A stretch of 64,000 bases of DNA from Amyloporia xantha (lineage: Eukaryota > Basidiomycota > Agaricomycetes > Polyporales > Adustoporiaceae): the NCBI GenBank assembly GCA_036971615.1, contig JAYKKR010000008.1:1550001-1614000 (forward strand), given 5' to 3'. The position numbers and the translations under genes are program-made. Position 1 is the stretch's first letter; every line of letters starts with the position of its first letter. Under the pieces are notes generated by a model. That model saw nothing but the letters and a program-made list of their open reading frames with translations. It was not told where the DNA came from and made no database searches. Shown in pieces: positions 1 to 13,600 of the stretch.

Positions 1-3000
1 AATCATAATCTGTGAGATATGACGCAGTGTGACGTTGGTGATATATAGTGCATAATAGACCAAATGTCTGCATTTTTCCCCACGGATGCAGACATATGTT
101 CAGAAGCCCGCAGAGATGATTAGCGACATCCGTCGGGGCTGCCAAATCAGACTCCGGAGTAGCAAATACATGGCGAGTAACAGAAGCGCATCATTTTTGG
201 AATACCCCGAGTCGTCGCATTCAAACTCGTGACCCTCTGAGCCAGCTCAGCTTGTATACGCAGTATCTGACTCTAATCTTGTTTCCTGTCAGTCCCTAGA
301 AAGAACTCTTGTCGATAAAGTGATCCGATGCACATGTGTCAGGTCACTTATATCCTTCCTGATTTACCTGAACTGCGCGTACCGTCTTCGTTAGTATCGC
401 CTAGTCGTCGTGCAAAAACATCAGTATACTTGCCACTCACGGTCTTATAATCTACCGATAAGTCTCTTGCGAAACCGAATTAAACAGCTGCATGAATACA
501 ACTCACCATCATGTTGGACTGTACAGTGAATTATGCCTTAGATCGGCCATGGCTACCCCGCTGTTTGAATAAATCTTTTATTAATATCCATGCGATCAAT
601 ATTTCAGTAGTAACACATGGTATTGCCAGTGACACGAATGCATATATTTGATCCATGCATTCTCGGATGATAGTGGTGGTGTCCGAGTTCTCCGCTTGCC
701 AAATGTTTGTCAACAGTCAAGAGGAGAGTGAGAATAAATCATATGTGCACCTTCGAGCAGTGAAAACTGTCGTCATAAGCTAAGACCAGTGTCATACCGA
801 GGTGGCTTGAATCTTTCCGACTTTCGCTCATCTGAACGGCCCTAGATACGCAATGGTCGGTTGTGATCCGTAGGAATTGTCAAAATTTCGCTGATGGTGG
901 CATACGCTCTTCGGAGCTTTGAGACTGGGAGTACACGCTCGCTTTTGTAAGCATCACAAATTGTAAGGTATCAGCGGCGTGAGGGCATGATGGATTGTCA
1001 ACGACTTACATTTACAGTAAATGACGTCATGGAACCTGTGTTGCGAAACATGTTATTGAAAATGTGAAGATGAGCTTCAAGACAAACTCAAACACAGCAG
1101 TTTAAATACTAGTGCGTTGATACTGTTAGCCAAGATGTCATCAAAAGAGCGTGGTCGAAAGAGGTTGTGCAACGTCGACCGGTAAATAGTGGAAAAGTGT
1201 CAGGGCGTCCCTCCAAGGAAATGAATGCGTTCAGTGAATTACGAACCGACAACGCCCTATGGTCTGCACCGACTTCAGATAGTTCGAGGACAGATTTTCT
1301 GGCAAGAAGAGGTGAATAGAGCCTGAGTAAGGACAGCAGATGCTTACAATAGTCTTCAGAGATGTCGCAAAATGATCATGGTGGCCCGAACATCGAAAGT
1401 TCTCTCGCATACTCTCTGATATCGGAAAAACGAAGGAGAGAAACAGGATTAGGACTCGACTGATGAAAATGCAATTTTGTCTTGTGAGGGGAGGAACAAT
1501 TTGAGTTTCTCTGACGTTGACTTCTGAGCTATCAGTGCTATACCTCGTCCATTTTATCGCCGACAGCGGCAGTACTCACATGTCCGACCTCTCTTCGCGT
1601 CGTCTTTAACGAATCTGGATTGATTCCCTTCATATTGCTATAATCGTTTACGCAGGGAAATTGTCGGCCTTATATGAAGTGTCGTGTTCTAGCAACTTCG
1701 CCATCCGACCAGGATCTCTGTAGTCAGGCTGTTGGGCTAAGCTTTGAAGATGAATAGAATTCGATGTCAAATTCAGTGCGGCAGTGCGTCAGGAGGTATA
1801 TCAAAACCACACCACGAGAGGCCAGGGGCATCAGTGAGTGGGACATGCTTGGGACGAACATTCTCTCTAAGATCATACTGTGGTTGTACCAGGTAGCTCA
1901 CGACAGATATAAGTTACACGTAAAGTATAGCATCGATTTTCTAAAACAGAACGACGTACAAAAACCCTGAGCGGCATAAAGACAAAACGATCACCGTGCC
2001 CGACGCCTCTTCCTCGTCACAGTTGACAACCGTTGTTCATCCTGTGCAGCTGCACGTCTTGCTTGGTCAGATGCATAGCTCAATGTGCTCCTGATATAAG
2101 CTATCAAACCACTGATGATCAATTAACTAAACATCAGACGTACCGTTTGGCTGCTGCATTTTCTAGCATCCTCTGCACAGACATAGGATGTTTTCTATGC
2201 GAAGGTTGTCTGTAATAGATCTTGAGCTACAAGCATGCCTGGTCATAAGATTTGCAACCGCTTACGATGATCGCAGACTTCTAGTCATCGAACTCTGTGT
2301 TTGTGCAGCGAGCCGTGTTCTATTGGCCGCTTTGTGTGCTCCATTGGCGGTGTTCCACGAGCTTTCTAAATCTGGAGCAGTTACAAAGGTGTGAGTCTGA
2401 CCCCCTGCTTCTTCAGTGTTCACACTATGCATCTGTTTTGCACTGTTAGTCGCTGGAGGCCGTCGCTGCATAGGGAAACACATACGTTATCCTGTCCGCT
2501 TTCGATTGTCGATTGGTCATTCAAATTCGGCCGCCCATTCGTATCCTGGTTCTCATTTCCCTGCTGACTTCTCGCTTCTTCAGTGTTCGCACTATGCACC
2601 TGTTCTTCACTGTTAGTCGCTGGAGGCCGTCGCGGCATAGAGAAACACATACGTCATCCTGTCCGCTTTCGATTGTCAATTGATCATTCCAATGCGGCTG
2701 CCCATTCGTATCCTGGTTCTTATCTCCCTGCTGATTTAACGCAGCCGCAAGCTGCGCGAGGTCTGAATGGCTTAAGGTATGAGAGAGCTCATAAATACAA
2801 CATGTTGCTAACCTTCCCCAACAGCTCTGTCCTCAATAGACTCGTTGTCGTAACCCGTCTCTGTGGGTGTCGTATTAGAACTCCATTCGTCGTTTTCTTT
2901 TAGCATGCACGTCGGACATCAAGGGAATCACAGAACTCGAAGCGGTGGTATGGAAGGATAATGCATTGCATGCAATCTAGCATGCACTAATTGCACGTAC

Positions 3001-3419
3001 CTCGATGGCCCTGGTAAGTAATTCGTCTCATATGCAGACTTTGATAGCCCTGTTCAGTTGTATCGGCATCTATAAACGCTGATGAGAGCGAGTTGTACAT
3101 CGGCTTGTTTCATACGCACTCAGATCAGTGTCGACGTTGTTCCCTTCGAGCTGTGAGTCCAGACGGAGATTACTGGAACGGTTAACTGTGATCTCTGGAG
3201 ATGAGCGGCGGATGAGCTCAAATTATGCATTGTGTTAGTTTAAACATGAATTACCCGCTTGATCCCTTTCAGCATCTTCGTTCAGCGCTTGATCGTCCTC
3301 TTGAACACCTGTATACAGGGGGCTCTGTTCGTGTCTGTTCAATCATTCATATGGACATTGCTTGCCTTCAGATTCAACCGCATTCGAATCACATGTGGTC
3401 CGGGGGCTGTCCTCATCAC
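1..3419. other. gene-poor stretch
   Basis: No coding segment longer than about 100 codons with believable composition is seen on either strand, and no splice-linked exon chain could be built. The only structure recognised is the tandem duplication near 2.4-2.74 kb. Short open frames here overlap one another in several frames, as expected by chance. The far end abuts the 3' end of the minus-strand gene L1. Confidence 0.5.
2408..2741. repeat. two-copy tandem repeat, 167 bp unit
   Basis: Two imperfect copies lie head to tail. Both begin with the words CTTCTTCAGTGTTC and share GTTAGTCGCTGGAGGCCGTCG, a run reading CATACGT.ATCCTGTCCGC, and CCCATTCGTATCCTGGTTCT near the end. Copy starts are at 2408 and 2575. 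The unit is not a multiple of three, so an array would not keep a reading frame. Roughly nine bases in ten match. No third full copy is seen on either side. Confidence 0.85.
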
Positions 3420-5717
3420 CTAGTCCCCGAGACACCAGATAAGCAGATATCCTTTCTGGATGCCATTAATGGCGAACAACGTACTGAACACAATGGGTGG
3501 TGATGTACGAGCATGGTGAGAAGCTCTAGAACTAACGTCTACATCACGGTCTACAGGATATCAGTTCGGTCACTCAGACTTATAATGCCATCAACTTACC
3601 TTCCGAATCAGAATATACCACATTCCTCCACCTTCTTCGTCTTCGTGTGGCAGAGGTGCTGTGAGCATTTTCATCACTTTCGAAATTTCCGTCTGGTGCA
3701 CCATGAGCCTCATTACATAAACTGCTAGAATGTGTATCTAGTCACCTGCAGCCAAGTCACGGTCACGATTCCTGAACAATCTTCGATTCCAGGAATTCCC
3801 GGAGATAGTTGGACTGGTTGCACGATCAACTTAGCCGCCAGTAAGCAACTAATCAAAGATAGATAAAGGCAGTCTCGTACCATTGGACCTAGGATTCTCA
3901 TTGCCAATAACTTCTTGGTGAACAGGGTGATGAACTATATGGAGGAATATGTCACCCACACAGAGAGACTTAGCTGTACATATAGCTCACTGCCAATAAT
4001 GTCTGAATCGGGGACAGGGCTCGTCGCTGGCGCTTGGAAATTCTCTTCGCCTGATGTGGCGCATAGTTCAAAGAGATGCCACAGAATCGAAGTAGGAAAT
4101 AGGCTCACCTGCAAGAGGGAAGGACTCGTAGGGGATGTCTCCCTCTCGTCTATGGGATACTTCATTGTACAAGCTATTCAAATCTTGAAATGATAGGTTT
4201 GAGATGTGATCACAGATAGTGGAATGGCAAAGTCCTACGAGTGTTTCTGCGTGGAGCACACTGTCCTCTACCCGCACGCGCCGGTTTCAACCAATGAAAC
4301 CGGATAGACTCACTGGCGGTCTCCTCCTGTGCAGCACGGAGGTGCAAGTACAGGCCCGTTAATTCTGCGGGATTGTAGTCCTCCGGCCTGCGAAACACAA
4401 AATTCTGCGGAAGAGAGGCAGTATCAAGGTAGGTCACCGGTTGTTCTAACACTTGGTCCCACGGTATACAACCAGAATAATGACGTTCTGTGATGAAGCA
4501 TTGGTGTCAGTGAATCTTATGAAATTCACGGAATTATGCACCCCAAAGTCGGTCAAAAAAACTGGATAGATGGTATTTGTATTCTTCAATTGACCATGAT
4601 CGCTCCTCCTTTGGTAGAATGGGCTCTCCAATAGAGTTCACTATGTTGGACGATTGAATGCCTTCAATCAATAAATGAGTAAAGTTGCTGCCCTCGTAGA
4701 CAAGTTGCAAGCGAAATTGGTCTTACGCCGCTGATTTTGCAAAAAATTAATCATATGAGCACGAAGTTTTTCAAACGAGCCGCCTGTTTCCTTCGAAAAA
4801 TCGCTGTACATCATGCCATTGTCACATGGCTCATCGAAGCTGTACGATGGAAATATGAGCGGAGAACTCGAAGGGACAATTACTCAAGCTTACGTCCAAA
4901 GGACCACATCGTCTTTCGTCGACTCAGCATCATTAGCATCAGACCGAGGCACTGTGCCTCCGGCAAACAACACGAAACTCCAGCTAGGCATTGCAGCTGC
5001 CCATCGCTTGATAGTTCTACTGATCTGATCATCGAAAGACTTCAAGCTGTGGGAGGAGTCAGTGAATTTAGGCTTGATCAGGATAGACATACCAAGACGT
5101 CTCATTGCCTTCAAAAGCCGCCTCCCGACGCTCCTGGTTCATCTTTTTCTCTGTTTCGGAAGCTGCAAGGAACTTCTGTTTCTCTCGTTCATCAAGGGCC
5201 TCCCATTTCTCCGTAAGACACCGCCTTCTGATCCCTACGAAGCTGGTTTGCGGCAGATTGAGTTGATTACAGCGCTCGCGGGCCAATTTGTTGAGCTCAT
5301 CCTGAATCGTTGCACCAAACAATTCCTCAGCGGCGTGAGACTTTATGCGCAAAAGGGAGGACTTGGCTCTCCGGATGTTGGCTGCGGAATTCTTGGTTGG
5401 ACGCGAAGGCGCGTATTTGTTTCGATTTGCGAACCATTTGAAGAGTCGCTAAAGACCGAGTGAAACATGTATGTACAATTGGCGACTGCGAGGAATATGA
5501 ACACGGGACTCACTGTACGGGTTCCGGATTCAGTGGGGGTACCATATTTTTTACTCCACTGAGGATATACATGCTTGCGAACAAAGTCAGTTGCCGCTCC
5601 ATGAGGGCCTTTCTGTAACTTCTCCCAGTACGAGGGAAGGAATTGCTTGAGAAAATTTTCAGTTTCGCTGTCTTCTGCGAGTCCACCGCTCCGGCGACCA
5701 CCTCCACGACCAGCCAT
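3420..5717 (-). CDS. L1: multi-exon Agaricomycete protein of unknown function
   Basis: The start is ATG at 5717. The first exons (5717-5514, 5448-5093, 5046-4894) join in phase through GTGAGT, GTATGT and GTAAGC donors to give about 237 codons. The protein opens MAGRGGGRRSGGLAEDSETE and is followed by WEKLQKG and VYPQWSKKYG. A basic stretch (RLFKWFANRNKYAPSRP) and a Lys/Glu-rich segment (KWEALDEREKQKF) come next. Exon 3 carries IKRWAAAMPSWSFVLFAGG. Later segments carry SIEEYKYHLSSFFDRLW and IPWDQVLEQPVTYLDTASLP. The 3' exons down to the stop at 3420 are less certain. I recognise the general layout from unnamed, often expanded Agaricomycete proteins but know no function. R1 is a divergent paralog. 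The start lies 182 bp from the left inverted-repeat arm. Confidence 0.6.
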
Positions 5718-5898
5718 GCGCAAGAAGAATGCCAGTAGGTTATTAAAAGAAACAGCAATGGGCGAGTGGAGTTGAACGCTGTCACAAAGACACTGCACGA
5801 GTGCCGCGTGGTTGACGGAAAATAGGAGGGGTGAAAAAAGATGACCGCCGACTGCGACAACGCCGAAGGAGCGTTCTCAGATACAAGGCAAGCCCACG

Positions 5899-7603
5899 AT
5901 ACCACTAGCCCACCTGATGACATGGGCCCGTAGTGGATCCGAAATCCTCATCTATCGGGCAATTTTTTGAATTCGCTTGGACGATCTCATCTGTTTCGTA
6001 TGGAGTGAAACACTCGCGAAGCAAATGATTTGATGCGGCGGAGAGAGTGACTCCTGCCGAGCGATAGATATTAGGAAACAGTGCAATGGCGGACATAGGC
6101 CTGAAGTTGCCTTACCATCCGATTCACATGCAATAACATCAACGGAATACCGCTCCAGTGAACTGCCGGTGCTGCTCCATCATGTTGCTGGGCACTACCC
6201 ATCAGCATATGGCTCACTACTGAAAGAACGGGTTATTCTTCAACTTTTTTGGACTAGTCTTTCCTAACCAAAGGGGCCTAAGTCACCTGTGCAATTTTGC
6301 GGGACCAATCTCTATGCCCCCTTCATGTGTTGATGTGAACGTTGCCAGTATTCTTCCAGCAAATTCAGATTCGGAGCTATTTTCTGATTGACACTTCCAT
6401 GAGCTCATATCCAAGTATCATTTACCGTAAACGCACCGACAGTAGATCCTGAGGATAACCGATGACACCCGAAGAGGGATGGCTCATGGCTGCTGTGCTT
6501 TCCCCATCTGCTGTTTTTCCCAAGGTTTTTCGTTTCGAGGTGACCGTATTTTGGGGTTCTAACGAGCGCAGGCCCGCGTCTCAACAGCTACCAGCGCAAT
6601 AGCCCTCGTCGGCTAACCTCAGCTTCTCTTCGTGGGATTCCGTCTTTGGTGGGGCTAATCCGGACTGAGCCCTTCCGGGGAAATCACATACATAGTGAGA
6701 AAGAAGACCGTGGGCTGCTTTCGAGCGCCGGTGCATCTAGAGGCAGTCAGCCGGGTGTCTGCATAAGTTATTGGCCGAAGAGGTTTGTGAACGCGAAAAA
6801 TATGACTCCAATATTCAAGGTCAACGAAACCCAACGCATGCTTCCCATCCTTCTGAATCATCCCGGACATGACGTGTGTCGCAGCCGGCAAGATGTCCGA
6901 ATCCACAATCAATCGCACCAGCTCCTGTCGTACCTCAGCCTGGCTAACTGTCGCTATTGCTCAGCCAACCATTCTGGAACGTCAACGAACATCTGTCTGC
7001 GCAGTCACTTCTTAGGAAGAAAAATACTCTAGCCTGCTCTGCCGTTCGTTGGAAAATGATGACCCGAGCAGAGATCTCACCGGACAACAATACCGACGAC
7101 TACATCGGCAATAACGTCGCAATGTCTAACCCCTCCACTATGTCCGTTGATAGCAACTAAGATGCCCTGTAATCAAGCTCGTGCTTCTTGACGTTCGAAG
7201 GAGCTCAGCGCTGTATCTTGAGCTGAGGATAGCTTCGCTTTGTCTCTGGGGCAGGCAGGCAGCCTATTGCTAGTGGTCCCATTCAGGAACACCGAATAGC
7301 TGCGTGCCGCGAAGCTGATAGGTTTAATAGCATCAACATCGGGACCGGAATCAATCTCACAGATGGTAGCGGACAGGAGTCCATATCTCTGATCATCTGA
7401 ACCGACAACAGATGTCAGCGAGCATATCTCAAAAACCGACAGCCACATGGGCTCAATCGCACGCGTAATCGCCCGAGTACTGCAGGTGACCGGGGGACTC
7501 TGACATCCACAAAGAAGCCATTCCATATGACATGGAGGAGCCGGGATCTTCGGTGGCCCAGCTCCAACCGTACGGCGGCATGTTCAAGGCCGCCCAGCCA
7601 CAT
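5899..7603 (-). repeat. left arm of a 1.7 kb near-perfect inverted repeat
   Basis: The reverse complement of this segment matches 16195-17897 almost base for base. The outer edge begins ATACCACTAGCCCACC. The inner edge fades after TGTTCAAGGCC..CCAGCCACATG. The visible differences are indels: CCCC here against CCC in the other arm (near 6678 and 17117), and an extra GC near 7590. Each arm holds open stretches reading away from the centre: a 63-codon frame starting MSAIALFPNIYRSAG (6096-5905), a segment with LPAATHVMSGMIQKDGKH (6918-6655) and a 117-codon frame (7526-7173). I do not recognise any of them. Confidence 0.92.
5905..6096 (-). CDS. possible exon inside left repeat arm
   Basis: An ATG-initiated 63-codon frame reads MSAIALFPNIYRSAGVTL, then HLLRECFTPYETDEI, and ends CHQVG before a stop. 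The end could instead be a splice donor, because CAG is followed by GTGGGC. The same frame occurs unchanged in the right arm at 17700-17891. Amino-acid composition is protein-like, but identity of the arms is at the DNA level, so conservation does not prove coding. No family recognised. Confidence 0.3.
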   Translation of the reverse strand: MSAIALFPNIYRSAGVTLSAASNHLLRECFTPYETDEIVQANSKNCPIDEDFGSTTGPCHQVG

Positions 7604-10600
7604 GCCTCAGCCAGCCTAAGCCAGGTGTAGTTTTTTGATTCAAGCTCGTTGCCCCGATCCATTACCGTATTAGTCCGACGGGCTTATGTAATATGTTGCT
7701 AGTATTACAGCTACTATGCATGCCTAACCACGCAGCACTTGGCACACCCCCCATGTCGGTACCTTCCCTATGGAGTAAATTTGAGGTTCAAAACTGCTCT
7801 CTTTCGGTGGGAAAATCACGCACTTTGGCGAGAAAGTCTGAAACCTGGCTTGTTGATTAGCTATGCCGACATGGGGGTGTCTTCGCGCCCCAGGTCGCAA
7901 TCCGCTCTGTGAAGCGACCACCGTAGGGCGCGGAGCCCACATATATACATGGCTGGCACTCTGCATGTACTTAATACTATGGAGTATATATTCGTAGAAT
8001 TATGAAACAAGGCGCCAGCAATCACATGATCCAACGCAACCAAGGGACAGCGCTTGATGAGAGTCGTTCAGCTTTATACTAATCTATGTCGCGTTGTACC
8101 CAGGCACTCAAGATCGATATAGGTGCATATCGAAAACAGCACACGCCCACCTTCCATGCTCAAGTGGATATGAAAGTAGGCACACCCGCACTCGACACAT
8201 CCCGCAGTAGTTGGGACACAACTCTGCGTATGACAGGTACTATAACGAAGGGTATGCAGTCCTCTTTTATCTCAGATTAGTATGGCTAGGTGAGTCATAT
8301 TCACTCCTGTGGACAGCGCCATATTTATGGGAGACATCAAATTATCACTCTTCACATGGTCGTAGGATATCAAGTTCTTCCGGTAGACTGCTCGCGAAGT
8401 TTAAGGATAACGTCTTTTTTCAGGCGTATTATCTGTACGAAAGAAGCACAATGTCCCTCATTCTAACGTTGCGTACTGACCCGTATCCTAAACTTCAGAC
8501 CTTACGAAGGATTGAATGTAATAATCGCTCACCCGCATTGATCCCTACCTAGGCGAACAAGATCGGGCCATCAGGCTGTTGTTCGCGTTGTGTAAGGAGG
8601 GATGGTTCTTTTATACCGCTGCATCTGGCGAATCTATTGGACAAGCCCTATTCCAGGCAAGTGCAAGTGTTCTAATGGGCTTAAGTTTCGTGGACGCATT
8701 ATAGTATGCTACATTTCGGAGGCAGTGATTAGTTATTACAGCGTATACAGTGCGGATCCGTAAGAATTCGCCGCCAACAGGACTGACAGATGCATCTGCT
8801 CGAAGACTTGCCGGTCGACGCATCCCGATCCGGGTCAAGTGCCTACACGACAGTAGTCACACCAATATCGGACATTTCAGTGCGATCAACTCGAATTCCC
8901 ATCTGGATATAGAGTACTTAATAGCAGGTCCGGAACGTGTTGCACGTTGAATGACCAATGGCGAAGGGTGTACCTCAGCTCAAAACCGAACTCATTATCT
9001 CCAGAGAGACGTCGAGCTGCAACGAAATTTTTCCTTATGTAGATTCCAAAGAGTACTGCACATTCTCTTATATATTTGAGGAACTCATGGACAGACAAAG
9101 CCCAAACGATCTCAGCTACTTGACCAATGCATGCGGGAGTCGGAGCAAATTTTTTCTACTTCTACCCTGTTTGACATAAGTATCAGAGTTCGCAAATTGG
9201 TGTCAGGGTTACCACGAGGCCGTAAGAGGAAGTGCACAGTATTCCTCGACTTACGAAGACTGAGCTCGTTCTTGTGAAGTCAGCCCTCCGGGGGCCAGTC
9301 ATCGCTCAGGAAATGCTTGATACCCGCTCGCCTGCTGAGTATAGAGGTCCATATACGGCGCTGCTCATCAACAGGCAAAGTCCAATTCATAAAAAATATG
9401 AGATATCGGATCATGAAGCAACACGCAGGCTTGAAAAGTACAGTGCGCCACCTTCTGACCACAATTAGTGCAAGCTATCATCAAGGGCCCCCCCACCCAT
9501 AAACTGTGCGGGCAAATAGCCGGTCATGTACGCTAGTAACATCAATGTATCAGCGCCGTACTAATGGAGGCGGAGAAAGAACGCGGATTATACAAATTGG
9601 GCAGAAGGATTATGTTTGTAGCGAAAAATAGGCCTTTATTTGGAACATCGATATACAGAACTCCATTCACGACATTTGATTGGCGCCGCATTTATGCAGG
9701 ATTCTGTGGCTCGACGACTGGAAGAGGTGTTCGCCCATAATTAGAGAAGCACTATAGTGAGGATTGTGATGCGCACCTGCGCCCTGTTCGGGGTGCGTCA
9801 TGACTACGACTTCGGGAGCATTTCGTCCCGATACACTCAGATCACATCGTGTATGGCTTGCCTCGCTGCTACTGAGCCTGAATGAAAGGCAGGACCGGCC
9901 TAGCTCCACGTCGCTAACAAGTGATCCCTGTTGGGTCTCGAGAGCGCGCTGACAAATCGATATACAAACTCCAAGCCCCTAAATGCGGATTACTACGTGA
10001 AAGGGACTGAAACAGGCATTAGAAATTGAATGATTACCATAGAAGGGACCAGCGCATTGAACGCTATGTCTTGAACGATTTCACCTTCATTTACATTACA
10101 CAGAAGTGTGATCGAAAGGAGGAGCCTACAAAAGCAAATAAGTCTCAGCACTTCACATTGTATCCAGTACATGATACGTACATAACGAGAGACTTCCTTT
10201 CCGCAAAACGCACGATAACACGCCACCTGAGCGCTCTTGTCTGAGACGTGAGTTCGGGTCCGGAAAGTTGCCTGTGCATCCAGCAGATGATATATGCTGA
10301 TTGATATGCCAACCCGGCTGGCATCAGTGTGGATGGATGACAAAACAGTTGAGAAATACCTAGGCATAGCGCGTTGGTACTGTGGCAGATGTATCAACAA
10401 TCGTGCCGTTCAATCAAGTGCGGCTTACAAGAAATCACAGCCCACTGCAATTGTGATTGCGATATTGCCGTTCCAACCCGAACTGGTGCCAAAGGAGAGG
10501 TCCAGACCACCAATTATGACAGCATAGAGAATACTGCCTTTTAATATGGGCCGCCATCAGTCCACCGATTGGTGATACTTGGGGCTAGCACTCACCGACG

Positions 10601-13600
10601 AATCCAAGTACGCAACATCCCAATACCCCAGCAACCGCAATGTGGAACCTCCATATATTCAAAACGCTCCGAATCTGTGGTGTGCATAGATAGATGAGAT
10701 ACATGGGCCTTTGTAGAGCACGACGCTTACCATTGTTGCATTGGAGACGCAACCCATGAGGAGCAAAGTTACCAACTTCACTAAAGCTAAAACCCGTAAT
10801 GTATCGGCGGAAGCTGTCGAGAAGGCGAAGTAATTGACCGCTAGATGCTGTATGATAGAGTATCAGTAGTGGAGGGAACTCTTCGCTCTTGACCATACCA
10901 GTGTTGCAAGAAATACAGCTGAAGAGCTGTAGGCGAAGTATGCGAATGTCGAATGAAAGTGTTTTGTGGGGCCCCAGAGGGTACACAACGAGCGAACGAA
11001 TGACACGGCCAAAATGCCTGTATATCAACTTCGCGACCAGGCCCGGTGTATATTGTGGAATGGGCTCTCACCGCAAATGAAAGTCTCAACCATAAGCGAC
11101 TTGACGCTCTGGGTGGATGCGAGCGAATTTGCCATGCTTGTGGACAAGATTTTGTTGGAATACCTCAGTGAGTGTCGCTACGTAGACTGAGTAGGTAAGT
11201 GGGGGCATCGGCTCGCTTTTGCTTGTCCCGCGCTGTTCGTATCAAGCGCTCAAGCGTGGGCAATAAAAACCTTTGTCGCCTACCTGAGATCAGCAAACCA
11301 GTCAGTTTGGGCTAGGCCACACTCTGCTTGAGCCAGAAGCTCCCACATAATTGGTCGATTTATATCCTGATGGCAGGGTATAACGACTGATTGCGAACGT
11401 CTGAGGTCCGATGGCAGACATCGCGATGGAGAGAATAATTGAAGGCTGGCCAGCGAGATATCATGAGTATCCTTGTATTCTATGTGCGTCACGCCAAAAA
11501 ATTGGCTTCCAGGGGTCTGCTATTGCCGTCAAAGTCTTCCACCTTGCCGAAGCAGAGTGTCTCATGTGAATCTATCCGTGTCCTGCGAGTACATTTGCGG
11601 GGAGTGCGGCAACTTATTACTCGATGCAAGCACTGAAACATTTGGCCGCGTCCAGTCGTTGTATGGTTCTCCTATCTTCCAAGCTTCACCAGGGTCGTAC
11701 GATCGGATCACAAAGGCGCGCTCAAAGGAAATGCGTACATCATACTTGTGATAGTACCTATGTCGGTAGAAATTCGGCCAGCCACAGAGCCGAGATGGAG
11801 CATCTGAAAAAACCTGCCGCGTGGATAACTGCGGAAGATGACAAATGAATTCAAACCTTCGAGCGCAACATGAACCTTTCCCATCACACACCGATTAAAG
11901 GCGTGGCATTAGCAGCATCTCTTTCGAGATGTATGAGCCATGGAGGGCGACCGGATTCCTGCTCTGCGTTAAATCGTTTTATGACACATTACCTCTTGAA
12001 CATAGTCAGATCGTTCAGAACCAGAGCAAGACACTGTTTCGCTTCCGACACCCCGCAGACGGCGGCTATGGCCCTCCATAAGAACAATCAGCAAGTGCGG
12101 ATTTCGGAAGACCTTACCAAATATACAAAAGTCCCAACCGGATCTTCTGGCACACTCAAGTATCACCGCCAAGTGCCATCCGATACAAGTGACATGTCTT
12201 AACTTCCTTTCGCATGGATGCGCTTTGTCCGCGCGCTTGTGATACAAATATTGTGGACACTTGATCTTTCTAATCGGGGAGCTGTCCTTTCATCGGAAGC
12301 TTCCGCGGCAGTTGCCGCCTCATCGCGTTCCTTCGCAAGGTCTCCTCAGAAGATGCAAGCATCAGATCAGGCCTCCTACGAGGGAACTCTGTTGTTTGCG
12401 GAATTCTGTAAAATCCCAATCTATCGGCATAAAATCAGATGGACTGTCAAGCAGACAGCAGACCCACATGTACAGGCGGTGCGCTCAGACTGCCACTACA
12501 CCGTCGAGGCCATAATTAACGAGCGAACATGTGATGCTCCAGGGCGGGCAACACCGTTGTCGTCATCAATGTCCAGAAACCACTAGAAACGACGACCATC
12601 AGCTAACCGACCCACTTGTGCTCTGGCTGCGATCCAAAACCTGTTTCCATAATTCCACCGCGAGCGCTGTGGTAGGGCGAGCTCTACTCACTGAGCCTTG
12701 TTCTGACCTTCCTGGACCGTCCTCACGTGCAAACTTTGCAAACTAGTCAGAGGATCGTCGACCTGCCGACTGCCGCACATACCTCTCTGCCACCGCGAGT
12801 CGGATAAGGCGGACATCTCTCAGGCATTGTCCGATAAGGAAGGCATTTTCTGACTGAGAACAATCGGTTTTGTCGGAATTAAAACACCCTAAAGAACGGC
12901 TCCTGATTGGCCAGTCAGCCCATGTTAGGACCCAGAATCAATTGATTGTCCTACCTGTGTAAATGTTATGGAAATTGGCTGGAAGGAGTTCAGGTTTTGA
13001 ACAACAGATCCTGACCACGCTGTGCTTTGAGTCTGTAAGGACGAGACGACTTTAAATCCAGACCAGTATACAGAAATAGTTGACCGCGCCTCTTCTCAAC
13101 AGTACATGTTACATAATCACCAAAATCATCTCTCACCACTCCTCCGCCCAGGCTACTGCTTAATAGTAACTACCTTTTGAGTATATATATACTTCTGTAC
13201 ATAGAATATATTTTAGTAATAGTTTTGGAAGTCATTGGTCCAGTGCCGCACATCCTGCATTCTACTCAGTATGACCCGCCACCGCGTGCCACCAAGGATG
13301 AGGCCGTTTGTTTACAAATATTTTGTGCCAGCCGTCGTATGGAGGTGGGGATTAAGATTGTGGAGTTTGAATTGGTTCCGGATAGTTCCGATGTGTGGCT
13401 GGCATGTTTTCCGTAAGTATGTCGGACGAATCAGTGCTGAAATCAGCGTCTACGGTCGCTATTTGGTAATACTTGTACACATTGAGAGAAAGCTCGCAAG
13501 TAAGGGGCCAATATGTACCATTTGTTATCATTATCACCTATCTCGAAGTGAGTCCTGTTCGTTGTTGGAGGTATCTGCTACAGCGACAATGTTGCGTTGC

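Noticed and set aside
9993..10400. 135-codon minus-strand frame
   Set aside because: An overlapping plus frame is equally open and neither resembles a protein family.
12218..12586. 122-codon plus-strand frame in the spacer as a gene
   Set aside because: It overlaps other open frames of similar length, has no motif and no splice partner.
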